A stretch of DNA of 64,000 bases, from the NCBI RefSeq assembly GCF_005405925.1, contig NZ_BJHV01000001.1, positions 1,674,001 to 1,738,000 of the forward strand, given 5' to 3'. The notes beneath the pieces are model-generated. The model did not search any database and was not told where the DNA came from. It worked only from the letters and a program-made list of their open reading frames with translations. Origin of the DNA: Streptomyces antimycoticus. GTDB taxonomy: Bacteria; Actinomycetota; Actinomycetes; Streptomycetales; Streptomycetaceae. Made by a program: the position numbers and the translations under genes. This document shows, one piece after another, positions 26,445 through 34,575 of this stretch; the first letter of the stretch is position 1, and every line of letters begins with the position of its first letter.

Positions 26445-27107
26445 GTGCACGGAGCTCCGCTCGTCGGCTGGCTGCTGGTCGCGCTGTGCGCGGCCACGGG
26501 TGCCTACTGTCTGCTGCAGATGCGCGGTGAGCCGCCCGGGCCGGGGCGGCGGGTAGCGGGCGCCGAGGCACTGATGGGGTGGGGGATGGCGGCGATGGCG
26601 GTGCCCTCCACCGTGCTGGACCCCCGTCCATGGGGCCCGCCCGCGTTCGCGGCGGTCTTCGCCGTGGCCGCCGTAAGGGCTCTGCTGCCGATGGCGAGCG
26701 GCGCGGGCTTTCCGGGGCACCGTCTGCATCACGCCATCGGAGCGCTCGCGATGGTCTATATGGCGCTCGCGATGATGACGGGCACCACGGGCGGCCACCA
26801 TCACACCGGCCAGATGGCACCGGGCCGGATGGCGGGCGGGGTGCCGCTGCTGACCGGGGTACTGCTCGTGTACTTCGCGGTCTACGTCGTACGGTCCGGG
26901 CTGCGGCTCGTACCGATGACGGACGGTGCGCTGGACGGCGCGGGGCCCAGGGCCGCGGACGATGCGGGAGCCGGCGCCGGGGTCGGAGCGGGGGCGGGCG
27001 CAGGAGCGGGCTCGTCCGGTATCGGCTGGTCACGGCGGCCCGAGCTGCGGCATGCCTGCAGGCTGTCGATGGGGATAGGGATGTTCGCGATGCTGCTCAC
27101 CGTGTGA
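26445..27107 (+). CDS. DUF5134 membrane protein
   Basis: 220 aa from GTG 26445 with GGGAGGTG upstream. Six or so hydrophobic helices (VGWLLVALCAATGAYCLLQM, MGWGMAAMAVPSTVL, and so on). A His/Met-rich loop TGGHHHTGQMAPGRM lies between helices, and membrane His residues (HRLHHAIG, MVYMALAMM) could bind a metal. The linker before the last helix is Gly/Ala-rich and low-complexity (GAGAGVGAGAGAGAG). It is followed by an M56 peptidase gene, a pairing often seen in Streptomyces; the role is unknown, metal handling is a guess. Confidence 0.82.
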   Translation: MHGAPLVGWLLVALCAATGAYCLLQMRGEPPGPGRRVAGAEALMGWGMAAMAVPSTVLDPRPWGPPAFAAVFAVAAVRALLPMASGAGFPGHRLHHAIGALAMVYMALAMMTGTTGGHHHTGQMAPGRMAGGVPLLTGVLLVYFAVYVVRSGLRLVPMTDGALDGAGPRAADDAGAGAGVGAGAGAGAGSSGIGWSRRPELRHACRLSMGIGMFAMLLTV

Positions 27108-27216
27108 ACGGGCGGCGGGCCGGGCCATAGCCCCACCCGTAGCCGCACCGTGGTATGCGTCACTTCCCCGTCGTGACCGTACCCGGCCCGAGCTTCGCGA
27201 TCATAGGGTGACCGCC

Positions 27217-28152
27217 ATGTTGGTCCCGTTCGCGCTGATGGGCCTCGGCGCACTGGCGGCGGCAATGGCGCCGCGCCTGCTGTCCCGCTCCGACTGGATC
27301 GACCGCGAACCTGTGCTCGCCCTATGGGTGTGGCAGTGCGTGGTCGTCGGGGTGCTGTTGTGCTGCGCGCTGACCATGGCGCTCACCGCCGCGGCCGCCT
27401 GGGAGGCCGTGCGCGGCAATGTCTTCGCCCCCGCGCCCAAGGGCGTGGTGGAGGCGTACGCGCTCTCCGGCTACGGGCCGCTGGCCGCGCCCATCGCTCT
27501 CGTGCTCGCCCTCGGGGCCGTCTGGAGCGCGGTGATGCTCACCCGCGAGATCGGCCGCGCCCGCGCCTGGCGCAGGCAGCACCGCGCGGAACTCCTCGTC
27601 CGCTCCCCCGCCTTGCCCGGTGAGGAGCCCAGCGGGGAGCGTCTGGTCGTCCTGGAGGGCGACAAGCCGGACGCCTGGCTGCTGCCGGGCACCACGCCCC
27701 AGCTCGTCATCACCACGGCGGCGCTGCGCCGCCTCAAGGGCCGTCGACTGGACGCCGTCATCGCCCATGAGCAGGGCCACGCCCGCGCCCGCCATCACTG
27801 GCTGCTGCACTGCTCGGGCGCGCTGGCCACCGGCTTTCCGCAGGTGACCATGTTCGCGGCGTTCCGCGACGAGGTGCACCGGCTGGTCGAGCTGGCCGCC
27901 GACGACTCCGCGTCCCGGCGCTTCGGGCGGACGACCACCGCGCTCGCGCTGGTCGAACTCAACGAGGAGCGCGGGGTGTTCGGCCCCGGCCCCAGCGCGC
28001 TCGCCCAGGTCCCGAAGCGGGTGGACCGGCTGCTGGCCCCGGCCTCCCGCCTCTCGGCGGGCCGCCGCTGGCGCCTTACGGCCACCGCGGCGCTCGTCCC
28101 GGCCGTCCCGCTCCTGGTCACCCTCGTCCCGGCGCTGCGGGTGCTGGGGTAG
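27217..28152 (+). CDS. M56 family membrane metallopeptidase (BlaR1-like)
   Basis: 311 aa from ATG 27217 (AGGGTGA upstream; GTG 27208 is an alternative). Membrane helices flank a zinc protease site AVIAHEQGHARARHH (HEXXH near residue 184) with a downstream Glu/Asp-rich ELAADDSASRRFG supplying the third ligand. The final helix is VPAVPLLVTLVPALRVLG. M56 peptidases of the BlaR1 type usually cleave a BlaI/CopY repressor, but no such gene is next to it here; the partner may be elsewhere. Confidence 0.88.
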   Translation: MLVPFALMGLGALAAAMAPRLLSRSDWIDREPVLALWVWQCVVVGVLLCCALTMALTAAAAWEAVRGNVFAPAPKGVVEAYALSGYGPLAAPIALVLALGAVWSAVMLTREIGRARAWRRQHRAELLVRSPALPGEEPSGERLVVLEGDKPDAWLLPGTTPQLVITTAALRRLKGRRLDAVIAHEQGHARARHHWLLHCSGALATGFPQVTMFAAFRDEVHRLVELAADDSASRRFGRTTTALALVELNEERGVFGPGPSALAQVPKRVDRLLAPASRLSAGRRWRLTATAALVPAVPLLVTLVPALRVLG

Positions 28153-28282
28153 CCGTTCACGGCACCAGGCTCCCGTTCGCGGCACAAGGCTCCTGGCCCC
28201 CGGCCGTCAGGAGAGCCTCCGGCTCCCGGCCGCCACAGGGGCCTCCTGGCTCCGAGACCCGCCCGTCGGAGATCATCGACCC

Positions 28283-28972
28283 ATGCAGCCGGCAACCCAT
28301 CACCGCCGAGCCGCCCGCACCGCGGCCGTGTTCACCGCGCTCTTCCTGGTGCTGCTCGCCCTGGTGGCCGCCCATTGGGGGCCCCTGGGGAACGTCGACC
28401 GGGAGATCGCCGTCGCCCTCCACCGCTCCGCCGTGGAGCACCACGGCTGGACCCGGACCAACAGAGTGCTCTCGGACTGGATCTGGGATCCCTGGGCGAT
28501 GCGTGCGCTGCTGGCCGTGGCCGTGGGGTGGCTGCTGTGGCGCCGGGAACGGCGGCTCGCCCTCTGGGTCGCCGTCACGGCGGCGGTGGGCACGGCGCTG
28601 CAACAGGCGGTGAAGGCCGCCGTCGACCGGGAGCGCCCCCGGTGGCCCGATCCCGTGGACTCGGCGCACTACGCGGCCTTCCCCTCCGGCCACGCCCTGA
28701 CCGCGATCGTCGCCTTCGGGCTGCTGCTGTGGCTGATGACACTGCACGGTGCGCCGGCGAGGTGGCTGCGGCTCATGATCGCCGTGGCCGCGGTGTCCGT
28801 GCTGGGCGTCGGCTTCACCCGCCTGTATCTGGGCGTGCACTGGCCCAGCGATGTGCTGGGCGGCTGGCTGCTGGGCGCGGCGCTGGTGTACGGGGCGATC
28901 GCCTCGTACGGCTGCGCGCAGAGCCATACGGGTGAGCGCGAGTCGTCTCCTGATGGCAGAGTGCGGTCATGA
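28283..28972 (+). CDS. PAP2 superfamily membrane phosphatase
   Basis: 229 aa, with about six transmembrane helices. The phosphatidic acid phosphatase motifs are complete: KAAVDRERPRWP (KX6RP), FPSGHALTA (PSGH) and RLYLGVHWPSDVLGGW (SRX5HX3D variant). It removes phosphate from a lipid phosphate or isoprenyl diphosphate on the outer face of the membrane. The stop codon overlaps the start of the pirin gene (ATGA), so the two are translated together. Confidence 0.93.
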   Translation: MQPATHHRRAARTAAVFTALFLVLLALVAAHWGPLGNVDREIAVALHRSAVEHHGWTRTNRVLSDWIWDPWAMRALLAVAVGWLLWRRERRLALWVAVTAAVGTALQQAVKAAVDRERPRWPDPVDSAHYAAFPSGHALTAIVAFGLLLWLMTLHGAPARWLRLMIAVAAVSVLGVGFTRLYLGVHWPSDVLGGWLLGAALVYGAIASYGCAQSHTGERESSPDGRVRS

Positions 28973-29937
28973 GCAATCTCGATGTGAGGCCCGCGGCGAC
29001 CGTATGCGGCGGCCGCGATGACGTCACCGCCCAGCCGGTTCGCGAACTGCTGGCCGCCAAACAGGTCCCGCTGGGCGAATCCACGATGGTGCGCCGGCTG
29101 CTGCCCAACCTGGGGCGGCGCATGGTCGGCGCCTGGTGCTTCATCGATCACTACGGCCCGGACGACATCGCCCAGGAGCCGGGCATGCAGGTCCCTCCCC
29201 ATCCGCACATGGGGCTGCAGACGGTCAGCTGGCTGCACGACGGCGAGGTGCTGCACCGTGACAGCGTCGGCAGTCTGCAGACGGTGCGCCCCGGCGAGCT
29301 GGGGCTGATGACCTCGGGCCGGGCCATCGCGCACTCCGAGGAGTCCCCGCGCGAGCACGCCCGCCTGCTGCACGGGGCCCAGCTGTGGGTCGCACTGCCC
29401 GACGGCGACCGCCATATCGCCCCCGGGTGGGAGCACCACGCCGAGCTGCCCCGAGTGACCGGCGGCGGAGGGCTGCGGGCGACGGTCATCCTCGGCGAAC
29501 TGGACGGCGCGGCCTCGCCCGGCACCACGTTCACCCCGCTGATGGGCGCGGACGTCGCCCTCGCGGCCGACACCGACGCCCGGCTGCCGGTGCGTCCCGA
29601 CTTCGAGTACGCGGCGCTCACCATGTCCGGCGAGGCCGAGGTCGACGGGGTCCGCCTCGCCCCCGGCTCCCTCCTCTACCTCGGCTGCGGGCGCACCGAA
29701 CTGCCGCTGCGCGCGGATGTGGACAGCGCGTTCATGCTGCTGGGCGGGGAGCCCTTCGAGGAGAAGATCGTGATGTGGTGGAACTTCATCGGCCGCTCCC
29801 ACGATGAGATCACCCAGGCGCGCGAGGACTGGGCGGCAGGCACCCGCTTCGGCACGGTGCACGGCTACGACGGCAACCCACTCCCCGCCCCGGAGCTCCC
29901 CCCGGTGCCCCTCAAGGCCCGCGGTCGCACCCGCTGA
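28969..29937 (+). CDS. Pirin family protein
   Basis: 322 aa bicupin. N-terminal pirin motif with metal-binding His residues: WCFIDHYGPDD, PPHPHMGLQTVSWLHDGEVL, and GRAIAHSEESP. The C-terminal cupin (EPFEEKIVMWWNFIGRSHDE) is the standard pirin C-terminal domain. Bacterial pirins bind iron and include quercetinase-like dioxygenases and enzyme regulators; the exact role is unknown. It starts within the stop codon of the PAP2 gene. Confidence 0.93.
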   Translation: MSNLDVRPAATVCGGRDDVTAQPVRELLAAKQVPLGESTMVRRLLPNLGRRMVGAWCFIDHYGPDDIAQEPGMQVPPHPHMGLQTVSWLHDGEVLHRDSVGSLQTVRPGELGLMTSGRAIAHSEESPREHARLLHGAQLWVALPDGDRHIAPGWEHHAELPRVTGGGGLRATVILGELDGAASPGTTFTPLMGADVALAADTDARLPVRPDFEYAALTMSGEAEVDGVRLAPGSLLYLGCGRTELPLRADVDSAFMLLGGEPFEEKIVMWWNFIGRSHDEITQAREDWAAGTRFGTVHGYDGNPLPAPELPPVPLKARGRTR

Positions 29938-29962
29938 CCCTCAACACGAAAGGCACTGCACC

Positions 29963-30676
29963 ATGGCGGGCGGCAACGCTGTCGCACTCGACGATCCGGT
30001 GGGCGCGTCGCTCCGGGGGCACCACGCGCATCTCGCCCGCGGACGCGGCGGGGCCGTCAGCTACCTGCCGGGAGTCGCGACGTTCTCCGCGGTGCCCGTC
30101 GAGGCGGGATCGGCGGAGTGGGCCGACCTCGCCCGGCTGCTGGGGCCAGGCGGGTTCGCGGACATGTTCGACTGCCCGTCGATCCCGCCGTCGCACTGGG
30201 AACCCGTCTTCGTCCTCGGAGGGCGTCAGATGGTCTGGGCGGGCGCCGGCTCGCGTGTCCCTTCCCAGGCCGAGGCCCGTACTGGCGTGGTCGAACTGAG
30301 CCCGGGCGATGTGCCCGAGATGCTCGACCTGGCCGGGCGGACGGAGCCGGGACCGTTCTGGGCGCGCACCCTCGAACTCGGCACCTACCTCGGCATCCGT
30401 GACAACGGCACGCTGGTGGCGATGGCGGGGGAACGGCTGCGGCCTCCGGGATGGACCGAGATCAGCGCGGTCTGCACCGCCCCCGAGGCTCGTGGGCGAG
30501 GCTACGCCGCCCGCCTGGTCAGCGCGCTCGCCGCGCGCATCGTGTCCCGGGACGAGCGTCCTTTCCTGCATGTGGCCGACACCAACACGGCCGCCATCGC
30601 GCTGTACGAACGGCTGGGCTTCGAGACCCGCAAGCCGGTGACCTTTCGCGGGTTCCGCACCCCGGTCAGCTCGTAG
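29963..30676 (+). CDS. GNAT family N-acetyltransferase
   Basis: 237 aa from ATG 29963 (GAAAGG upstream). The first half is divergent (FADMFDCPSIPPSHWEPVF); the C-terminal half is a GNAT domain (ISAVCTAPEARGRGYAARLV, acetyl-CoA loop RGRGYA; FLHVADTNTAAIALYERLGF). The architecture fits FeeM-like/GCN5-related proteins of unknown substrate. It may share the transcript of PAP2 and pirin, 25 bp downstream. Its last 11 bp overlap a broken amine oxidase gene on the other strand. Confidence 0.88.
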   Translation: MAGGNAVALDDPVGASLRGHHAHLARGRGGAVSYLPGVATFSAVPVEAGSAEWADLARLLGPGGFADMFDCPSIPPSHWEPVFVLGGRQMVWAGAGSRVPSQAEARTGVVELSPGDVPEMLDLAGRTEPGPFWARTLELGTYLGIRDNGTLVAMAGERLRPPGWTEISAVCTAPEARGRGYAARLVSALAARIVSRDERPFLHVADTNTAAIALYERLGFETRKPVTFRGFRTPVSS

Positions 30677-31270
30677 CGCTCACGCCGCGGCGGCCGGTGG
30701 TACCCGGCGTCGTGGCCAGGACGTCGTGGGCCGCGCGTTCCGCGGAGGCGAGGGCGCCTTCGATGTGTCCGGCGTGCGCGGTCGCCGTCTCGGTCGACGC
30801 CCAGTGCGGTCGGCCGTCGAGGGCGGGCTGCTGGTGGCGGGGGTGGCCGAGAGCGAGTAGTCGGCAAGGCGTCGCACCGTGGACAGGGCGGTCCACCGCT
30901 CGGTGCTCCAGTTCCGCACATGCAGGATGTCGGGAGTGGCCGCGGCCGGGCCGAAGCACTGGGCGAGCTGGGCGGTGAGGGCCTCTTCGAAGTCGGGGCC
31001 GACGGCGCCGGCGTGCGCGAATCCGAAGAGCGCGGCGGGCCGGCCGCCGGGCCCCGACATGTCGTGGATCTCCTGGAGCGGGCCCAGCCTGCTGAACGCG
31101 GCACCGGCCAGCCCCGCGTCCCGCCAGAACGCGGAAGGGTACTGGGCGACGACCTTGGCGACCGCGCCCATCCAGACCGGGGTGGCCCGGGCGAGACGGA
31201 CCCGTTCGGCGGGGAGCGTGTCGCCGAAGTCGATGCGCTCGAGTGCCAGGGCCGGAGGCAGGGCCAGGAC
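30666..31270 (-). pseudogene. C-terminal remnant of a flavin amine oxidase
   Basis: Reading leftward from 31270, VLALPPALALERIDFGDTLP and ILHVRNWSTERWTAL match the C-terminal third of flavin monoamine oxidases (FAD/NAD(P)-binding). After DYSL near 30850 the frame shifts by one base; the tail (HWASTETATAHAGHIEGALA) finishes the FAD-binding motif normally. The N-terminal two thirds, with the FAD-binding Rossmann motif, are absent, and a stop codon sits directly before the first recognisable residue. It is a decayed gene, not a sequencing artefact alone. Confidence 0.8.
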
Positions 31271-31307
31271 TCAAAGGCGTGCCGAAACGGGGGCCGCCCG
31301 GGCGTGA

Positions 31308-31820
31308 TCACCTGTCGCCGGGGCGCACGACGACGGCGTTGGTCTCGACACGTCCGCCGTGTTCGAAGCGGAGGGTGAAGGGCACCAGGTCTCCGGCCCG
31401 CCAGCGGGCCGTGGCCGGGACGGTCACATCGCTGGTGAACGGTGACATGTCGAGCGTGCCGCCCGCCGGAACGGGCAGGGAGTCCGCGAGTTGCCGGGAG
31501 GCGGCACCCCGCCCGGTCATCCGGTGACGGCTGAGCGAGATCCCCTCCGCGACCGCGGAGGAGGTCACCTCGACCAACCGGTCCTGCATCCCACCCGTGT
31601 TGGTGACGCGGAAGAACGCGGCGGTCCGGGGCACTCCCGGGGCGGGGAGGAAGAGCTGCGCGTCGGTGACGCCGATACGCGGGGGCCTGCCCGCGTTGCC
31701 CGAGGCGGTCCAGGTGGCGAGGCCGCCCAGTGCGAGGACACATGCGCAGAACGGAGCGGCCGCGGCCCGCAGGGAGTCGGTGAGGCGACGGCGGGTGGGC
31801 GTCCAGGAGGGGGTCGTCAT
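31308..31820 (-). CDS. Copper chaperone PCu(A)C domain protein
   Basis: 170 aa from ATG 31820. An N-terminal membrane/signal helix (FCACVLALGGLATWTASG) is followed by a PCu(A)C fold: TAAFFRVTNTGGMQDRLVEV, LSRHRMTGRG, and PVPAGGTLDMSPFTSDV. The usual HEM...M copper ligands appear as His-Arg-Met and later Met residues, so Cu(I) binding outside the membrane is likely but the motif is variant. It is the last gene after the CopA ATPase on the same strand, 70 bp downstream. Confidence 0.8.
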   Translation of the reverse strand: MTTPSWTPTRRRLTDSLRAAAAPFCACVLALGGLATWTASGNAGRPPRIGVTDAQLFLPAPGVPRTAAFFRVTNTGGMQDRLVEVTSSAVAEGISLSRHRMTGRGAASRQLADSLPVPAGGTLDMSPFTSDVTVPATARWRAGDLVPFTLRFEHGGRVETNAVVVRPGDR

Positions 31821-31890
31821 CGGGCGGGTCTCCACCTCGGTGTCGGGTCGCAGCTGCGGGCGGGCAGTCCACCGGCGGCGTACATGGGCG

Positions 31891-34179
31891 TCACAGTGGC
31901 CTCCGGGCGGCGGGCGCGGCGGGCCGGGAGGGGCGTGGGCCGGTCGGCGACGGCTGCCAGGCACGCAGGCGCAGGCTGTTGCCGACCACGAGCAGCGAAC
32001 TGACCGACATGGCGGCCGCCGCGAGCATGGGGTTGAGCAGGCCGACCATGGCCAGCGGTACGGTCACGACGTTGTAGCCGAACGCCCAGAGCAGATTGGC
32101 GCGGATCGTGCCGAGCGCACTGCGGGCGAGACGGACCGCGTCCGCCAGGGTCTCGATGTCACCGCGTACCAGCGTCACGTCGGCCGCCCCGATCGCCACA
32201 TCCGTGCCCGTGCCCATGGCGATGCCGAGGTCGGCCCCGGCCAGGGCGGCCGCGTCGTTGACCCCGTCACCGACCACGGCGACCCGGTAGCCCTGCTCCC
32301 GCAGCTCGTGGACGAGGGCGGCCTTGTCCTCCGGGGTGCAACGGGCGTGCACCTCCTCGATGCGGAGGTCGGCGGCGACGGCGCGGGCGGGCGCCTCGCG
32401 ATCGCCGGTGGCGAGCACCGGTCGCACGCCCAGGCGGCGGAGCCGCTCCACGGCCCGGTAGCTTCCCGGTCGCAGCACGTCTCCGACCTCGATCAGTGCC
32501 TCGGGCTCGCCGTCGACGCGGACCACGACCGGTGTGCGGGCGCCGGTCTCGGCGGCCGACAGTGCTTGAGCCAGTGTCGGGGGCAACGCGTCGGTCGGGG
32601 CCAGGACCTCGATCAGCCGTCCTTCCACCCGCCCGCGCACGCCCTTCCCCGGCAGCGCGACGAAGTCGGTCGGGGCCGGGAGCGGCTCTCCGGAAACAGT
32701 GCGCCGGGCCTGGGCGGTGATGGCACGCCCCAGCGGGTGTTCCGATCCCTGTTCGACGGCGCCCGCCAGCCGGACCAGTTCCTCCTCGCCCAGTCCGCCC
32801 GGCACGGCGGTGACCCGGGCGACGCTCATGTGCCCGGAGGTGAGGGTGCCGGTCTTGTCCAGGACGACGGCGTCGAGGTGCCGCAGGCCCTCCAGCGCTT
32901 GCGGTCCGCTGACCAGGACGCCCAGTTGGGCGCCCCGGCCCGTCGCCGCCATCAGCGCGGTGGGGGTCGCCAGGCCCAGCGCGCAGGGGCACGCCACGAC
33001 CAGGACGGCCACGCTCGCGGTGATCGCGGCCTGCGGCTCGGCGCCGGCCCCGAGCCAGAATCCGAGGACCGTGACGGCCAGGGTGAGCACGACCGGGACG
33101 AAGACGCCGGCGGCCTTGTCGGCGAGCCGCTGCGCCCGCGCCTTGCCCGCCTGGGCCTCGGTCACCAGCCGGGTGATCCGGGACAGTTGGGTATCGGCGC
33201 CCACCGCGGTGGCCCGTACCAGGAGCAGGCCCCCCGCGTTGACGGCACCGCCGATCACGGGCGTGCCGGGACCGGCTTCCACCGGCTCGCTCTCCCCGGT
33301 GACCAGCGAGAGATCGACGGCCGAGCTGCCCTTCACCACCGTGCCGTCGGTGGCCAGGCGCTCCCCCGGCCGGGCGAAGAAGACCTGACCGACCCGCAGT
33401 TCCTCGATCGGGACCAGGCGCTCGCCGTCGCCATCGCGTACCGACACCTCCTTGGCGGCCAGCCGGGCCAGGGCGCGCAGTGCCGCGCCGGTCCCTCGCC
33501 GGGCCCGTGTCTCCAGGAAGCGGCCGGCGAGGACGAACAGCGGTACGCCGACGGCGGCTTCCAGATAGATGTGGGCGACGCCGTCGGAGGCGGTGGGCAC
33601 CAGGCTGAAGGGCATCCGCATACCGGGATCGCCGGCCCCGCCGAAGAACAGCGCGTAGGAGGACCAGGCGAAGGAGGCCGCGACACCCAGCGAGACCAGG
33701 GTGTCCATGGTGGCCGCCGAGTGTCGCAGTCCGCGCGCCGCTCGCAGGTGGAAGGGCCAGGCTCCCCAGACGGCGACGGGGGCGGCGAGCACGAAGCACA
33801 GCCACTGCCAGGCGCGGAACTGCAGACCGGGAACCATCGACAGGACCAGCACCGGGACCGCGAGCAACGCCGTGGTCACCAGCCGGTCGCGCTCCCGCCG
33901 GGCGTCCTCCGCTTCATCCCCGTCCTCGCACCGTTCCTTTCTGGGCGGTTCGGGCAGCGCGGCGGTGTAGCCGGCCTGCTCGACGGTGGCGATGAGCTGG
34001 TCCAAGCCGATCTCGGGCGGGTGGTTCACCCGTGCCCGGCCGGTGGCGAGGTTCACTCCGGCCGTGACCCCGTCCAGCCCGGCCAGTTTCTTCTCGACAC
34101 GCTTCACACAGGCGGCGCAGGTCATGCCGCCGATGGCGAGGTCGGTCACGACGGCCACCGCTGCCGGTTCGCCGGCCAT
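31891..34179 (-). CDS. copA: Copper-translocating P-type ATPase
   Basis: 762 aa from ATG 34179, which overlaps the stop codon of the preceding small gene (TGATG). An N-terminal HMA domain has GMTCAACVKRVE. Ion pathway CPCALGLATP, phosphorylation site DKTGTLT, SEHPLGRAI (the His-Pro of P1B pumps) and GDGVNDAAALAGADLG are all intact; eight helices are expected. CPC with the C-terminal membrane motifs (NLLWAFGYNVVTVPLAM, MSVSSLLVVGNSLRL) points to Cu(I) export (P1B-1). It is part of an operon with a Met/Asp-tailed membrane peptide and a PCu(A)C chaperone. Confidence 0.93.
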   Translation of the reverse strand: MAGEPAAVAVVTDLAIGGMTCAACVKRVEKKLAGLDGVTAGVNLATGRARVNHPPEIGLDQLIATVEQAGYTAALPEPPRKERCEDGDEAEDARRERDRLVTTALLAVPVLVLSMVPGLQFRAWQWLCFVLAAPVAVWGAWPFHLRAARGLRHSAATMDTLVSLGVAASFAWSSYALFFGGAGDPGMRMPFSLVPTASDGVAHIYLEAAVGVPLFVLAGRFLETRARRGTGAALRALARLAAKEVSVRDGDGERLVPIEELRVGQVFFARPGERLATDGTVVKGSSAVDLSLVTGESEPVEAGPGTPVIGGAVNAGGLLLVRATAVGADTQLSRITRLVTEAQAGKARAQRLADKAAGVFVPVVLTLAVTVLGFWLGAGAEPQAAITASVAVLVVACPCALGLATPTALMAATGRGAQLGVLVSGPQALEGLRHLDAVVLDKTGTLTSGHMSVARVTAVPGGLGEEELVRLAGAVEQGSEHPLGRAITAQARRTVSGEPLPAPTDFVALPGKGVRGRVEGRLIEVLAPTDALPPTLAQALSAAETGARTPVVVRVDGEPEALIEVGDVLRPGSYRAVERLRRLGVRPVLATGDREAPARAVAADLRIEEVHARCTPEDKAALVHELREQGYRVAVVGDGVNDAAALAGADLGIAMGTGTDVAIGAADVTLVRGDIETLADAVRLARSALGTIRANLLWAFGYNVVTVPLAMVGLLNPMLAAAAMSVSSLLVVGNSLRLRAWQPSPTGPRPSRPAAPAARRPL

Positions 34180-34430
34180 CAGCGTCCACTCCCCTGGTCC
34201 ATGTCGCCCATGTCCATGCCGCCACCGCCCTGCCCGTCTCCTGCGCCGCCGTCTGTCGTGCTGGTGCCGTGCATACCGGGGGCGACGGGCCCGGCGCCCG
34301 CGCCGACGGCGTAGGAAACGGCGAACACCAACACCAGCAGCAGAAGGAATCCGCACAGCGCAGGCGGGGGCAGTGACTTGGACAGAAACGCGCCCGGCGT
34401 CCGGCGGGCAGGTGGGCGGGGCTGCGTCAT
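34179..34430 (-). CDS. Small single-pass membrane protein with Met/Asp/Gly tail
   Basis: 83 aa from ATG 34430 (GGGAG upstream). A basic N-terminus (RPPARRTPGAFLSK), one transmembrane helix (ALCGFLLLLVLVFAVSYAVG) and an extracytoplasmic tail rich in Gly, Met, Asp and one His (PGMHGTSTTDGG, then GGGGMDMGDMDQGSG). The closely spaced Met and Asp could bind copper. Its stop overlaps the CopA start by 1 bp, so the two are translated together. No named family is recognised; a role in delivering or sensing copper for CopA is inferred. Confidence 0.7.
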   Translation of the reverse strand: MTQPRPPARRTPGAFLSKSLPPPALCGFLLLLVLVFAVSYAVGAGAGPVAPGMHGTSTTDGGAGDGQGGGGMDMGDMDQGSGR

Positions 34431-34526
34431 ATGAGGAAACTCCCGATCGCTCCGTACGGCTTCAGCGAATCCGGCCGTACCGCTAGAGGAGTCGGGACGC
34501 CCGGCACCCGAGTTCCGGCGCCTTGC

Positions 34527-34542
34527 CGTGACGCGCGTCACG
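34527..34542. promoter_or_regulatory. Perfect 16-bp palindrome before the copper genes
   Basis: CGTGACGCGCGTCACG, fully self-complementary, about 97 bp upstream of the small membrane protein gene and 34 bp past the end of the isonitrile synthase gene. It could be an operator for the copper operon. It does not look like the usual CsoR or CueR sites. A companion hairpin GCTCGCC-T-GGCGAGC lies at 34550-34564. Confidence 0.5.
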
Positions 34543-34549
34543 ACACCAG

Positions 34550-34564
34550 GCTCGCCTGGCGAGC
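34550..34564 (-). terminator. Hairpin between isonitrile synthase and copper genes
   Basis: GCTCGCC-T-GGCGAGC with overlapping CCAGGC/GCCTGG pairing, 12 bp past the isonitrile synthase stop codon. It may be a terminator separating the two operons; no U-tract. Confidence 0.45.
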
Positions 34565-34575
34565 GGGTGACCTGC

